From contig NZ_CP097329.1 in the NCBI RefSeq assembly GCF_030323025.1, positions 899,001 to 963,000 of the forward strand: 64,000 nucleotides of DNA, in the 5' to 3' direction. The translations under genes and the position numbers were made by a program. The notes beneath the pieces were generated by a model. That model was not told where the DNA came from and ran no database searches. It saw nothing but the letters and a program-made list of their open reading frames with translations. Shown here in pieces: positions 27,506-36,169 of the stretch. Every line of letters starts with the position of its first letter. The first letter of the stretch is position 1. Source of the stretch: Pseudanabaena mucicola str. Chao 1806 (GTDB taxonomy: Bacteria; Cyanobacteriota; Cyanobacteriia; Pseudanabaenales; Pseudanabaenaceae).

Positions 27506-28314
27506 CTCTTAAGTATCTGTTCGAGTTTACCGTCTTGAATCATCTCAGTTAAAGCCTTATCGATCGCTTTTTTTAGGGATACATCATCCTTGTTGATGAT
27601 CGCTACTAGACGAATCGGGATTAAAGGCTCACCGACAATTATAAAGTTAGGATTGTTCCGTACCTGCCATACTGCTACTGGCTCATCTAGTATCATCGCA
27701 TCAAGTTGGCGATCACGTAATTGGATAATCATCCGATCAAGATCCCTTGAGGAGAATAGTCGAATGGCATTACCCCTATTTTTATTATATGTCTCCGCGA
27801 TCGCTGCACCACCACTATTAGCAACAACTCCTACCCTCTTACCGATCATGTCACGCAAGGATTTAACTTGTGTCCCATCAGATCGAATTAGCAATCGCTG
27901 GGCACTGCGATAATAGGGCAAGGATTCTATAAATTTACCCTTTGTATCACCATTTTCTAGCGCCCCCTCTTCCCGCGCACTCAGCAAGAGATCAACCTGT
28001 CTTGACGATAAATTCTCAGGCTGAGTTGTCCAAGGAATATTAATCGGACGTGGCTCAATATTTAATCTGGCTGCAATTTCTTGAAGGATTTCTAGCTCAA
28101 AACCATCATAAAATTGAGTTTGAGCATTCCAGAACATATAAGGGCCACCAATTGCGGCATCAATTCCTACTCGCAAGTGCCCCCGACGCATCACAATCCC
28201 TAGGCTACTATCTTCGGCATATGTGGGATCGGAGAATGGGGCAATGTTGGTGATAATACTAAAACTTATGCCTACATAGACTGCCCAACAAGTGAATTTT
28301 TGGATGTACTTCAT
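27409..28314 (-). CDS. Family 3 extracellular solute-binding protein
   Basis: This 301-residue periplasmic binding protein of the polar amino-acid type has an N-terminal signal peptide ending near PTYAE. It then shows LRVGIDAAIGGPYMFW, the YDGFELEILQEIAARLN family signature and a C-terminal EQILKRWNLW. No permease or ATPase gene is adjacent, so it may feed a transporter encoded elsewhere or serve as a sensor. It is the first gene of the three-gene minus-strand run with the J-TPR and Hsp70-like genes. Its last 88-97 bases overlap the J-TPR gene. Confidence 0.87.
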   Translation of the reverse strand: MKYIQKFTCWAVYVGISFSIITNIAPFSDPTYAEDSSLGIVMRRGHLRVGIDAAIGGPYMFWNAQTQFYDGFELEILQEIAARLNIEPRPINIPWTTQPENLSSRQVDLLLSAREEGALENGDTKGKFIESLPYYRSAQRLLIRSDGTQVKSLRDMIGKRVGVVANSGGAAIAETYNKNRGNAIRLFSSRDLDRMIIQLRDRQLDAMILDEPVAVWQVRNNPNFIIVGEPLIPIRLVAIINKDDVSLKKAIDKALTEMIQDGKLEQILKRWNLWESQKTLKSAKDLPASVLAIITPYSVYR

Positions 28315-28349
28315 TATTCAATCTACTTGTAATTTGCTTCCTTTAGAAA

Positions 28350-28450
28350 GTATGCTCAGCATAATTAAAACCCAAAACCAGAGTGTAGATCGTCCAGGTA
28401 GCGGGTGACCCACGCTTCTGATGTATAAAGTTATTTATGCATAGCTATTA
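28350..28450 (-). repeat. Diverged copy of the ~103-bp repeat
   Basis: GCATAATTAAAACCCAAAACCAGAG at the left and AAGTTATTTATGCATAGCTA at the right match the copy at 2344-2447. The centre differs, with a CAGGTAGCGGGTGACC stem. It lies in the 551-base gap (28315-28865) before the large kinase gene. Confidence 0.5.
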
Positions 28451-28509
28451 ACTACCGATCTCGGCAATTTTAAGGATATCTTTTTTCTCTATGGGTTATG
28501 CGATTTAAT

Positions 28510-28538
28510 TTAGTACAGGACAAAAAAGTTGCAAAAGT
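28510..28538. mobile_element. Solo end of an IS4-type element
   Basis: The sequence from TTAGTACAGGACAAAAAAGT to GCAAAAG repeats, with one extra A, the sequence at 60876-60903 that precedes the IS4 transposase fragment. Only the end remains here; no transposase coding follows. The rest of this 551-base gap shows no ORF. Confidence 0.5.
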
Positions 28539-28865
28539 TGAGATGAAGCTAACCATGTAAACGCTTTCGACTCTGCCTTCACAAAAATACTTGCTTGATG
28601 CTAGTCAGAAATTCGTTTGCTCCTTTGGCTGCAACAGTTCGGCAAGCTTGCTAACTCATAGAGATAATCTCTTGACTATCGCCCCTTTACGAAGTATTGT
28701 TTGCTTCATTAGTTAGATTTTGTAGTATTTCATCCTTGGCTCGGCGTTAAACCTTAAAAGTTCTCTTGTGAAAATACTTAGATAAAAGAGAAAAAATCAA
28801 AGTAAAACTTGTGATAGTGAAAGGTTCGCTATAGATTTCATAAAATTTTAGAGTCAGTCAAGCCT

Positions 28866-31800
28866 ATGTCTGCACAAAATGAATGGGTATATATGGAACA
28901 GGCAATTGTGCTTGAACCATTAAAGATTTCTGCGAATGCGACAGTTGCTGATGCGATCGCTTTAATGATTTCAAGCACAAAAAACTGTAGTCTAATTGGC
29001 AACAATGACTCAGAGCTAAATTTGCAATTATCATATGCTCAAAATAGTTGTATTTTGGTGACAGAGGCAAACCATTTAGTGGGGATTTTGACCAAGTGGG
29101 ACTTAATTAAGCTCTGTGGTCAGATTGAAAATGCTGAGCGTAGTGCAGGGGCGTCTCTAGGACACAACCTACTGGGAACAGTGATCGCAGAGGTCATGAC
29201 ATATCCTGTTTATTCGTTGTTGGAACAGGAATTTACTGATGTATTTGTGGTAATTAACCGATTTCAACGTTATAACGTCCGTCATCTACCACTAGTCAAT
29301 GAGAATGGTGAAGTTTTAGGACTAATTAATTACTCAAGTTTGCGACAACTGCTGTACCCCATTGATATGTTTGATATGTTGCGTTTACTGGCGGTTAATA
29401 AGGTAATGATTACAGATGTTGTCTATGCTCAGACAACTGATTCAGTCGCCCAAATCGCTAATTTAATGTCCTCACGTAAAGTTAGTTCTGTCGTAATTGT
29501 GGAGTCACGAAACCATGCTTTAGTGCCCCTAGGAATTATTACCGAGAGTGATATCGTTCAATATTTAGCTTTAAAGTTAAACCTTGCACAGACTCAAGCC
29601 CAGATGGTAATGAGTTTTCCTGTTATCTCGGTACTACCAGATGAGACGCTCTGGAACGTACATGAGATTATGCAAGAACGGATGACAGATCATGTAGTTG
29701 TGACTAATCCTAATAGTGAAATGCTAGGAATTGTTACCCCAAGTTCCATTCTCAAAACTCTACAACCTATGGAGGTTTACAAGTTAGTCTCACAGCTAGA
29801 AATGAAAATGTCGCGGCTAGAGCAGGAAAAAATTGAACTTCTAGAAAGTCGCAATAGGTTATTGGAAGGTCAAATCAAAGAAAGCAAGGATGCTCTAATT
29901 GATAGTAATGATATGTTTCGTCAATTTGCGGAAAATAATCAGAGTGCTATTGTAATTCGTGAAATTGCTTCTGGTAAGGTATTATATGTGAGTCCAGCTT
30001 ATGAGAACATATGGGGTAAATCCTGCGAAAGTCTCTATCAAGATCCAACTTCTTGGTTATCTTCTCTTCATCCTAGTGATTGTAATCGCATTATCCAACT
30101 CTATACAGCCAAAGCTCATGTAGGCCAATTTAGCGAAGAGTATCGGGTTATCAGTCCTGATGGTTTGATACGTTGGGTCTGGGGAAGATGTTTTTCTGTC
30201 AAAAATGCCCGTGGTGAAATCTATCGCATTGCAGAAATTATCGAGGATATTAGCGATCGCAAAAAAGCGGAGATTGCCTTAAAAGAGAGCGAACAACGTC
30301 TTAAAGCTAGTGAATTTCTATTAAGTAGTATGTTTGAACGCTCTGCTGTTGGAATGGCGATTACCGATAGTGATGGTAAATTTATAAGGACTAATCCTTG
30401 TTATCAGCAAATGGTTGGCTATTCTGAAAGTGAATTGCAGCAGATGCTATTTACTGACAATATGCTACCCGAAGATATACAAGACAACTTGCGACTACGA
30501 GAACGTGTCCTAACAGGGGAAGATACAAGCTACCAAATGGAAAAGCGTCTCCTTCACAAAGATGGTCATATTATTTGGGTAAGAACTACAAGTTCTAAAA
30601 TTGCTGATGATAGTGATAGTGATGCACAGCCTCTTTTTATCGGGGTTATTGAAAATATTAGTGATCGCAAACAAGCCGAAGAATCTCTTCAAAGTTTGGT
30701 GGAAGGATCTTCAACACAAATTGGTGATAATTTCTTACCAGCCTTAGTAGAATACATTGCAAATATTTTAGAAATTCACTATGTATCAGTTGCCAAGTTA
30801 AATGAAGATCACTTTGAATCAATTGCTGTTTGGTCAGATGGACAGCTACAACCAACATCAGAAACTATTCCTTTGGTGGATTCTCCATGGGCTATTACTA
30901 TTGCTGAAGGTGAGTTTTACTTTGAAGATAATCTACAGCAGCAATTCCCAGATTGTAATTATATCAAACAGCTAGATGCAACTTCTTATTTAGGGATTGC
31001 CATTAATAATAGCAAAGGCGATATGATTGGCTGTCTATGTATCCTTAATAATCAACCTATTCAAAATATGCAACGTGCAAATGCGATGTTACAGGTATTT
31101 GCACCTAGAGTCAGTGCAGAGATGGAGCGTCAAGAAGCGATCGCAGAACTGTATCATCTCAATCAACAATTAGAGTCAAGGGTAGAACAGCGCACGCGTG
31201 AACTCAAATTTGCGAACCAACAGCTTATTGTCGAAATGGCTGAACGCCAAAAACTAATTACGTTAGTAGAGAATAGCACTGACTTTATTGCTCTAGCTGA
31301 TTGTGATGGGCGACTTAACTATGTAAATGGTGCGGGGCGAGATCTCTTAGGACTACCTGCTAATACTCAGTTCCTATCGATATTTGACCTGCACTTTCCT
31401 GAAGATCATCAAGTAGTAAAACGCAATATATTAGATTTAATTTCTCAGGATGAAACATGGGAAGGAGAGTTTCGTTTGCGTCATTACCAAACCTTTGATG
31501 CAATACCCGTGCTGTTTAGTGCATTCCCAATCCAAAATTCTTGGATTGATGAGACTTTGTCCCTTGCCTGTATTGTTAGAGATATTAGTGATCGCAAAAA
31601 ATCTGAGGAAATACTGCTCGCCACCAATGAAGAACTAATTCATGCTAATAGAGAGTTAGCTCGTGCAACAAAATTGAAAGATGAATTTCTCGCGAATATG
31701 AGCCATGAACTACGAACTCCTCTGAACGCGGTCTTAGGGATGTCTGAGGGACTACTATCTGGCGTATTTGGTGATTTGAATGAGCGACAAAAGCGATCGC

Positions 31801-32885
31801 TAAACCTAATTGAAAGTAGTGGACGGCATTTACTAGAGCTAATCAATGACATCTTAGATGTTGCTAAAATTGGCGCAGGTAAGATGAAACTAGATATTGC
31901 ACCTATCTCAATCGAATATCTTTGCAAGTCAAGTATTAGCTTTATCAAGCAAATGGCAAGCCAGAAAAATATTCAACTGCGCTTAGATATCCAACCTGAC
32001 TTAGGCTTGATCGAACTTGATGAAAGACGCATCCGTCAAGCTCTAATTAACTTATTAAGTAATGCCGTTAAATTTACGCCTGTATCGGGCAAAATTTGCT
32101 TAGAAGTTAAGTTCATTAATTCTAAAGACACAATCTTACCAGAAAATATCAATTTCCCCTATGCATTGATCTTCTCAGTCATTGACACAGGTATTGGTAT
32201 AGCTCCAGAAGATATTGGTAAACTATTTCAAACTTTTGTCCAGATCGATAGTAGTTTAAGTCGACAATATACAGGTACAGGGCTAGGGCTAACGCTTGTT
32301 AAACAAATTGCAGAGTTACATGGCGGTTGTGTTGGTGTAAAGAGTCAAGTTGGCGCAGGTAGTTGCTTTTCCATCGCGCTACCACACACGGGTAAACTTA
32401 GCCCCAATACTAACGACGATCACTTTACCTATGCTCTTGTCAACCAAAAAACCAACCATAATTTGGAGGACAATCTAGACACAGATGATTTAATTTATCC
32501 CTTGATTTTATTAGCAGAAGATAACCCAACCAATGTGGAAACTTTTGCCGATTATTTGTCTAATCGTGGATATTGCTTAATCGTAGCTGCTAATGGACAA
32601 GAAGCCGTAGATATGGCGATCGCTCACGTCCCTGATTTGATTTTGATGGATATTCAAATGCCTGTATTAGATGGTTTAGGAGCAATTAAGCAAATTCGAG
32701 CCAATATTGATATCCGCCATATTCCCATCGTCGCTCTGACATCTCTAGCAATGAAAAGTGATCATGATAAATGCTTACAAGCAGGTGCGGATGAATTTCT
32801 CACTAAACCAGTTAAACTTTCACATTTAGCTACTACTATCCAGCAGCAGATCAACAAATCTCGAAATTACGGAGCTTTGCGCTAG
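28866..32885 (+). CDS. Hybrid histidine kinase: CBS×4-PAS×2-GAF-PAS-HisKA-HATPase-REC
   Basis: This 1339-residue soluble sensor kinase has two CBS pairs (about 12-160 and 172-300) and a coiled coil. PAS1 (about 345-465, AENNQSAIVIREIASGK), PAS2 (about 480-605), a GAF domain (about 610-755) and another coil with PAS3 (about 790-905) follow. The HisKA has H-box NMSHELRTPLNAVLGMSEG. The HATPase shows N-box NLLSNAVKFTP, G1 VIDTGIGI and G2 GTGLGLTLV. The C-terminal receiver has phospho-acceptor LILMDIQMPVLDG. No membrane segment is present. CBS domains bind adenylates, so energy status is a plausible input; this is inference. A REC-kinase gene follows after a 146-bp repeat. Confidence 0.92.
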   Translation: MSAQNEWVYMEQAIVLEPLKISANATVADAIALMISSTKNCSLIGNNDSELNLQLSYAQNSCILVTEANHLVGILTKWDLIKLCGQIENAERSAGASLGHNLLGTVIAEVMTYPVYSLLEQEFTDVFVVINRFQRYNVRHLPLVNENGEVLGLINYSSLRQLLYPIDMFDMLRLLAVNKVMITDVVYAQTTDSVAQIANLMSSRKVSSVVIVESRNHALVPLGIITESDIVQYLALKLNLAQTQAQMVMSFPVISVLPDETLWNVHEIMQERMTDHVVVTNPNSEMLGIVTPSSILKTLQPMEVYKLVSQLEMKMSRLEQEKIELLESRNRLLEGQIKESKDALIDSNDMFRQFAENNQSAIVIREIASGKVLYVSPAYENIWGKSCESLYQDPTSWLSSLHPSDCNRIIQLYTAKAHVGQFSEEYRVISPDGLIRWVWGRCFSVKNARGEIYRIAEIIEDISDRKKAEIALKESEQRLKASEFLLSSMFERSAVGMAITDSDGKFIRTNPCYQQMVGYSESELQQMLFTDNMLPEDIQDNLRLRERVLTGEDTSYQMEKRLLHKDGHIIWVRTTSSKIADDSDSDAQPLFIGVIENISDRKQAEESLQSLVEGSSTQIGDNFLPALVEYIANILEIHYVSVAKLNEDHFESIAVWSDGQLQPTSETIPLVDSPWAITIAEGEFYFEDNLQQQFPDCNYIKQLDATSYLGIAINNSKGDMIGCLCILNNQPIQNMQRANAMLQVFAPRVSAEMERQEAIAELYHLNQQLESRVEQRTRELKFANQQLIVEMAERQKLITLVENSTDFIALADCDGRLNYVNGAGRDLLGLPANTQFLSIFDLHFPEDHQVVKRNILDLISQDETWEGEFRLRHYQTFDAIPVLFSAFPIQNSWIDETLSLACIVRDISDRKKSEEILLATNEELIHANRELARATKLKDEFLANMSHELRTPLNAVLGMSEGLLSGVFGDLNERQKRSLNLIESSGRHLLELINDILDVAKIGAGKMKLDIAPISIEYLCKSSISFIKQMASQKNIQLRLDIQPDLGLIELDERRIRQALINLLSNAVKFTPVSGKICLEVKFINSKDTILPENINFPYALIFSVIDTGIGIAPEDIGKLFQTFVQIDSSLSRQYTGTGLGLTLVKQIAELHGGCVGVKSQVGAGSCFSIALPHTGKLSPNTNDDHFTYALVNQKTNHNLEDNLDTDDLIYPLILLAEDNPTNVETFADYLSNRGYCLIVAANGQEAVDMAIAHVPDLILMDIQMPVLDGLGAIKQIRANIDIRHIPIVALTSLAMKSDHDKCLQAGADEFLTKPVKLSHLATTIQQQINKSRNYGALR

Positions 32886-32932
32886 AAAACAAACCAAAAA
32901 GTTTTTTAAAAGTGCTAATTTGTTTAGAGTTT

Positions 32933-33078
32933 GGACTTACGCAAAATAACCAAGAACTCAAGTTCTTTGCTGAAAGCTAAAGTCAGATAAAGTAGACTAA
33001 GGAAACCCTATAATCAACCCGTTTCAACGGATTTAAGCTTTCAGAACGTAATTTATTACAGGGCTATTGCGTAAGTCC
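32933..33078 (+). repeat. 146-bp MITE-like element with GGACTTACGCAA ends
   Basis: GGACTTACGCAA at 32933-32944 is exactly inverted at 33067-33078. The interior has no ORF. The element lies between two kinase genes and ends 15 bases before the ribosome-binding site (AAGGA) of the second. The same terminal sequence appears at 39308, 53896 and 57121. Confidence 0.75.
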
Positions 33079-33103
33079 TAAAATAATTGTTTAAGGACCA
33101 TGT

Positions 33104-34174
33104 ATGAAAAAATATCCTGCAATTCTAATCGTTGACGATGAGCCTAATAACTTTGATGTAATTGAAGCTCTTTTAGATAATGAAGGTTATGATCTCAACT
33201 ATGCTTCTAGTGGTTTCAAAGCATTGGAACGGTTAGAGATATTCCATCCTGATGTAATCTTACTAGATGTGACGATGCCTGAATTGAATGGAATAGATGT
33301 TTGCAAAAAGATTAAAAGTAATCCTCTGTGGAGAACCATTCCGATCATCATGGTTACAGCTTTAACATCTAAAGAAGACATGGCTCAATGTTTGGATGCA
33401 GGAGCGAGTGATTTTTTAAGTAAGCCTGTCAATGGCTTAGAGTTACGGGCAAGAATCAAATCGATGATTCGGATTAAGCAACAGTATGAGGATCTCCAAT
33501 CTCTCTTAAAGATGCGAGAAGATATGGTGCATATGATTGTCCATGATTTACGCAATCCATTGTCAACAATTTTGCTATCCTCAGAACTCCTAAGCGATCC
33601 ATATCTGCCTGAGTCTCGAAGACCTGAAAAAATTGAGCGTATTAACCGTAGTGGTTATCGACTACAATCTCTCATTGATAGTCTTCTGATAATGGCAAAA
33701 ATAGAATCGGGAAAGATGGTTCTCGAGTATATGAGTGCTGATATCAATCAAATGTGTACCTCAGTAATTAAAGATTTTGAAATGATCGCTTCTCAAAAAA
33801 AATTAAAACTGAGCCTAAATCTACCAGAGGGTAAGTTAGTTAATATAGATTTGCCTGTATTTCGTCGCATTCTCGATAATCTCCTCTCCAATGCTATTAA
33901 ATTTTCTCCTTCAAATAGTCAAATTACAGTTAGCGTCAACTATCCTGATGACGGCGGTGTAAGTATTAGCGTTGCAGATATGGGCGTAGGAATTAGTGAT
34001 AGCAAGAAGTTAGTAATTTTTGAGAAATACGAGATTGGTACTCCTATTCAAAGTACCTCACAGCTAGGTTTGGGTTTAGCTTTTTGTAAATTAGCGATCG
34101 AGGCTCACGGCGGCAACATCACTGTTCAAGAGAATAAACCTAATGGTTCTATTTTTACTATTTCCATTCCATAG
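33104..34174 (+). CDS. REC-histidine kinase (response regulator fused to HisKA/HATPase)
   Basis: This 356-residue protein has an N-terminal receiver (about 5-120) with LIVDDEPNN, acceptor Asp in VILLDVTMPELNG and Lys in FLSKPV. A short coil leads to a HisKA with H-box IVHDLRNPLSTILLSSELL and an HATPase with NLLSNAIKFSP, VADMGVGI and LGLGLAFCKLAIEAHGG. REC-HK proteins of this type relay or tune phosphate from another kinase. Its upstream neighbour, a hybrid CBS-PAS-GAF kinase in the same direction, is the obvious partner, but a repeat element now sits between the two. Confidence 0.92.
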   Translation: MKKYPAILIVDDEPNNFDVIEALLDNEGYDLNYASSGFKALERLEIFHPDVILLDVTMPELNGIDVCKKIKSNPLWRTIPIIMVTALTSKEDMAQCLDAGASDFLSKPVNGLELRARIKSMIRIKQQYEDLQSLLKMREDMVHMIVHDLRNPLSTILLSSELLSDPYLPESRRPEKIERINRSGYRLQSLIDSLLIMAKIESGKMVLEYMSADINQMCTSVIKDFEMIASQKKLKLSLNLPEGKLVNIDLPVFRRILDNLLSNAIKFSPSNSQITVSVNYPDDGGVSISVADMGVGISDSKKLVIFEKYEIGTPIQSTSQLGLGLAFCKLAIEAHGGNITVQENKPNGSIFTISIP

Positions 34175-34238
34175 AAGCATTGCTAAGCAATACCTTTGCG
34201 GGATTTTCCTATAGAATCACTTGATGAAACAATCAGTC

Positions 34239-34341
34239 AAGTAGCTCAACTTAATTAAAACCTATAACTAGAGTTTGTTCCGCCCGCGTAGCGGGCGGAA
34301 CAAACTTCTCTGTTTTTAGTTTACTTATGTCTAGCTACTTA
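34239..34341 (-). repeat. ~103-bp dispersed repeat, copy 3
   Basis: It is inverted relative to copies 1 and 2, starting AAGTAGCTCAACTTAATTAA and ending TTTACTTATGTCTAGCTACTT. The centre is TTTGTTCCGCCCGC…GCGGGCGGAACAAA. Outer bases ACAATCAGT and ACTGATTGT extend the inversion. It sits between convergent genes (REC-HK and murF) and may terminate both. Confidence 0.85.
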
Positions 34342-34352
34342 ACTGATTGTTT

Positions 34353-35738
34353 TTATTGCCAATTTTTGCGAAATGCTTCTACAACTCGATCCATTCCGAC
34401 TGATCGTGAAGCTTTAAACAGAATTCGATCACCACTTTTGACTTTTTGCAATAGAGTTTGAGTAATATCCTCATAGGAATGACAGGCGATCGCGTATTCT
34501 AGCGAACCATTCGCCCCAGCAAGAATTGCATCCGCTTCGCCATCAGCTAAAACAATTGCCCCTTCTATTCCCAAATTACTAATTGACTGTCCAACTTGGC
34601 GATGGAGTTGTGTAGACATCTCGCCTAATTCCTTCATCGTGCCAAGTACTACCCAATGCCGTTTTGCTGGCATATCTGACAATTGTCGCAGTGCTGCCAA
34701 CATTCCTTCGGGAGAGGCATTATAGGTCTCATCCAAAATCACGACATCATGGGGGAGTTGATATAGCTGGGCTCGACCAAATGGTAAATCAAGCTTACCA
34801 ATTCCTTGAGTTGTTTGTTGCCAATCAAGATTTAGAGCTTTGAGTACTGCTAATCCTGCAAGAAAATTTAAGGCATTGTGACGACCAGGTAGAGGGAGAT
34901 CCCATGTTAAATTTCCCACCTGCAAGCGATCGCCGATCAGTTCCCCATTGATATCACCCACACCGAGACCATAGGTAATTGTCTTGCCTTGCCAAACTTT
35001 ACTTGCCATTTCTAGCAAGAGGGGATTGCTGGCATTTAATATAGCTGTGCCATCGGTAGGAGTTTCCGCAAGAAGTTCACATTTAGCCTGTGCGATCGCC
35101 TCCCGTGAGCCTAATCTACCGATATGGGCTGTACCGACATTGGTAATAACACTCACAGTCGGTAAAGCAGTGCGGGCTAGGCGTTCAATTTCTCCTAAAC
35201 CGCGCATTCCCATTTCGACAACCACAAAATCATGCTGCTCAGGAGCGATCGCCAATAGGGTTTGAGCAACACCAATGTCATTGTTATGGTTGGCTTGACT
35301 TTTGTGGACTTGCTTATGTGGTGAGACATAGCAAGCCAACATACTGGCAATAATTTCCTTAGTTGTGGTTTTGCCAACGGAGCCTGTTACAGAAATTACT
35401 GGTTGCTGAAATTGTGTTCGCCACCATCTTGCTAAATCTTGATAAGCAGTAAGTGTATTCCTAACTGCAAGTACAGGCAAGCCTTTGGCAGCTTCCGACT
35501 TTGCCCATTCGTGACTAACTATTGCAGCAACTGCCCCCTGTGCGATCGCGGCTGCCACAAATCCATGACCATCAAAATTTTCGCCCGTTAATGCGACAAA
35601 TAATTCACCAGTTTTGAGTTTGCGACTATCAGAAACAATGCCGAATATCTCGATATTTTTTTGTGCGGTTTCATCAATATTAGCTACTGTTGCTGATGTA
35701 ATTGAGATCGCTTTGCTAATCGTACAAATACGGGTCAT
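34353..35738 (-). CDS. murF: UDP-MurNAc-tripeptide–D-alanyl-D-alanine ligase
   Basis: This 461-residue Mur ligase adds D-Ala-D-Ala to the cytoplasmic peptidoglycan precursor. It shows the N-terminal binding domain (FGIVSDSRKLKTGELFVAL; read here as IFGIVSDSRK), P-loop SVTGSVGKTTTKEI, the metal/carbamate region KSQANHNNDIGV, and LDETYNASPEGMLAAL of the C-terminal domain. Length matches MurF. It is not in a dcw cluster, as is usual in cyanobacteria. Its 5' side is a 431-base gap containing a structured RNA candidate on the other strand. Confidence 0.96.
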   Translation of the reverse strand: MTRICTISKAISITSATVANIDETAQKNIEIFGIVSDSRKLKTGELFVALTGENFDGHGFVAAAIAQGAVAAIVSHEWAKSEAAKGLPVLAVRNTLTAYQDLARWWRTQFQQPVISVTGSVGKTTTKEIIASMLACYVSPHKQVHKSQANHNNDIGVAQTLLAIAPEQHDFVVVEMGMRGLGEIERLARTALPTVSVITNVGTAHIGRLGSREAIAQAKCELLAETPTDGTAILNASNPLLLEMASKVWQGKTITYGLGVGDINGELIGDRLQVGNLTWDLPLPGRHNALNFLAGLAVLKALNLDWQQTTQGIGKLDLPFGRAQLYQLPHDVVILDETYNASPEGMLAALRQLSDMPAKRHWVVLGTMKELGEMSTQLHRQVGQSISNLGIEGAIVLADGEADAILAGANGSLEYAIACHSYEDITQTLLQKVKSGDRILFKASRSVGMDRVVEAFRKNWQ

Positions 35739-35967
35739 GCTTAATTTTTTCTATTCTTAGCTGTTCTGCGCTTTAGATATATTGCTTGGGACTCAACACA
35801 AAGCTAGATTTTGGTTACCCTAGAAATGAAATTTTAGTTAAACCAAAAATACCTTTAGCTTTATTATTATCAGGCTTCAGGCAGCATTTCATCGAAAAAT
35901 TTAATTAGCCATCCCCATTCTTCTATGACGGCTTTATATTGACTATATTACTTCACAGAATAGATAC

Positions 35968-35973
35968 TATAAT
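35968..35973 (+). promoter_or_regulatory. Perfect −10 box upstream of structured leader
   Basis: TATAAT occurs here, about 19 bases before the first stem of the candidate RNA at 35992. No good −35 element lies 17 bases upstream: TTGACT at 35939-35944 is 23 bases away. The position suits a transcript starting near 35980. Confidence 0.45.
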
Positions 35974-35991
35974 GTGAATATGACACAAAAA

Positions 35992-36093
35992 ACTTTCAAG
36001 TACTGATTCTATAGGAATCCAGAGAAAGTAGCCTTGCTGAAAAGGAAAACGGGTTGCGCTTGATTGGTGTATAACCGCACCTTAGCCGCAAGG
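35992..36093 (+). ncRNA. Candidate structured leader or small RNA before the MOSC gene
   Basis: Stem A is ACTTTC (35992-35997) with GAAAGT (36024-36029), enclosing GATTC/GAATC (36005-36009/36015-36019). Stem B is CCTTGC (36032-36037) with GCAAGG (36088-36093), enclosing GGTT/AACC and GGTG/CACC pairings. A TATAAT box lies just upstream, and the MOSC start is 77 bases downstream. I do not recognise it as a known riboswitch class, including the Moco motif. It could equally be a free small RNA. The rest of the 431-base gap shows nothing. Confidence 0.35.
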
Positions 36094-36169
36094 ACTGAAC
36101 TATTTATTCAGAATGAGATGTTTAAGGATTCGCTAAATTTCCTAAAAAATATCTAGTTTTTGGCATTTT

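Noticed and set aside
36000-36100. Molybdenum-cofactor riboswitch, RNase P, tmRNA or SRP RNA
   Set aside because: The conserved sequence cores of these RNAs that I know are absent; I kept it only as an unassigned structured RNA.
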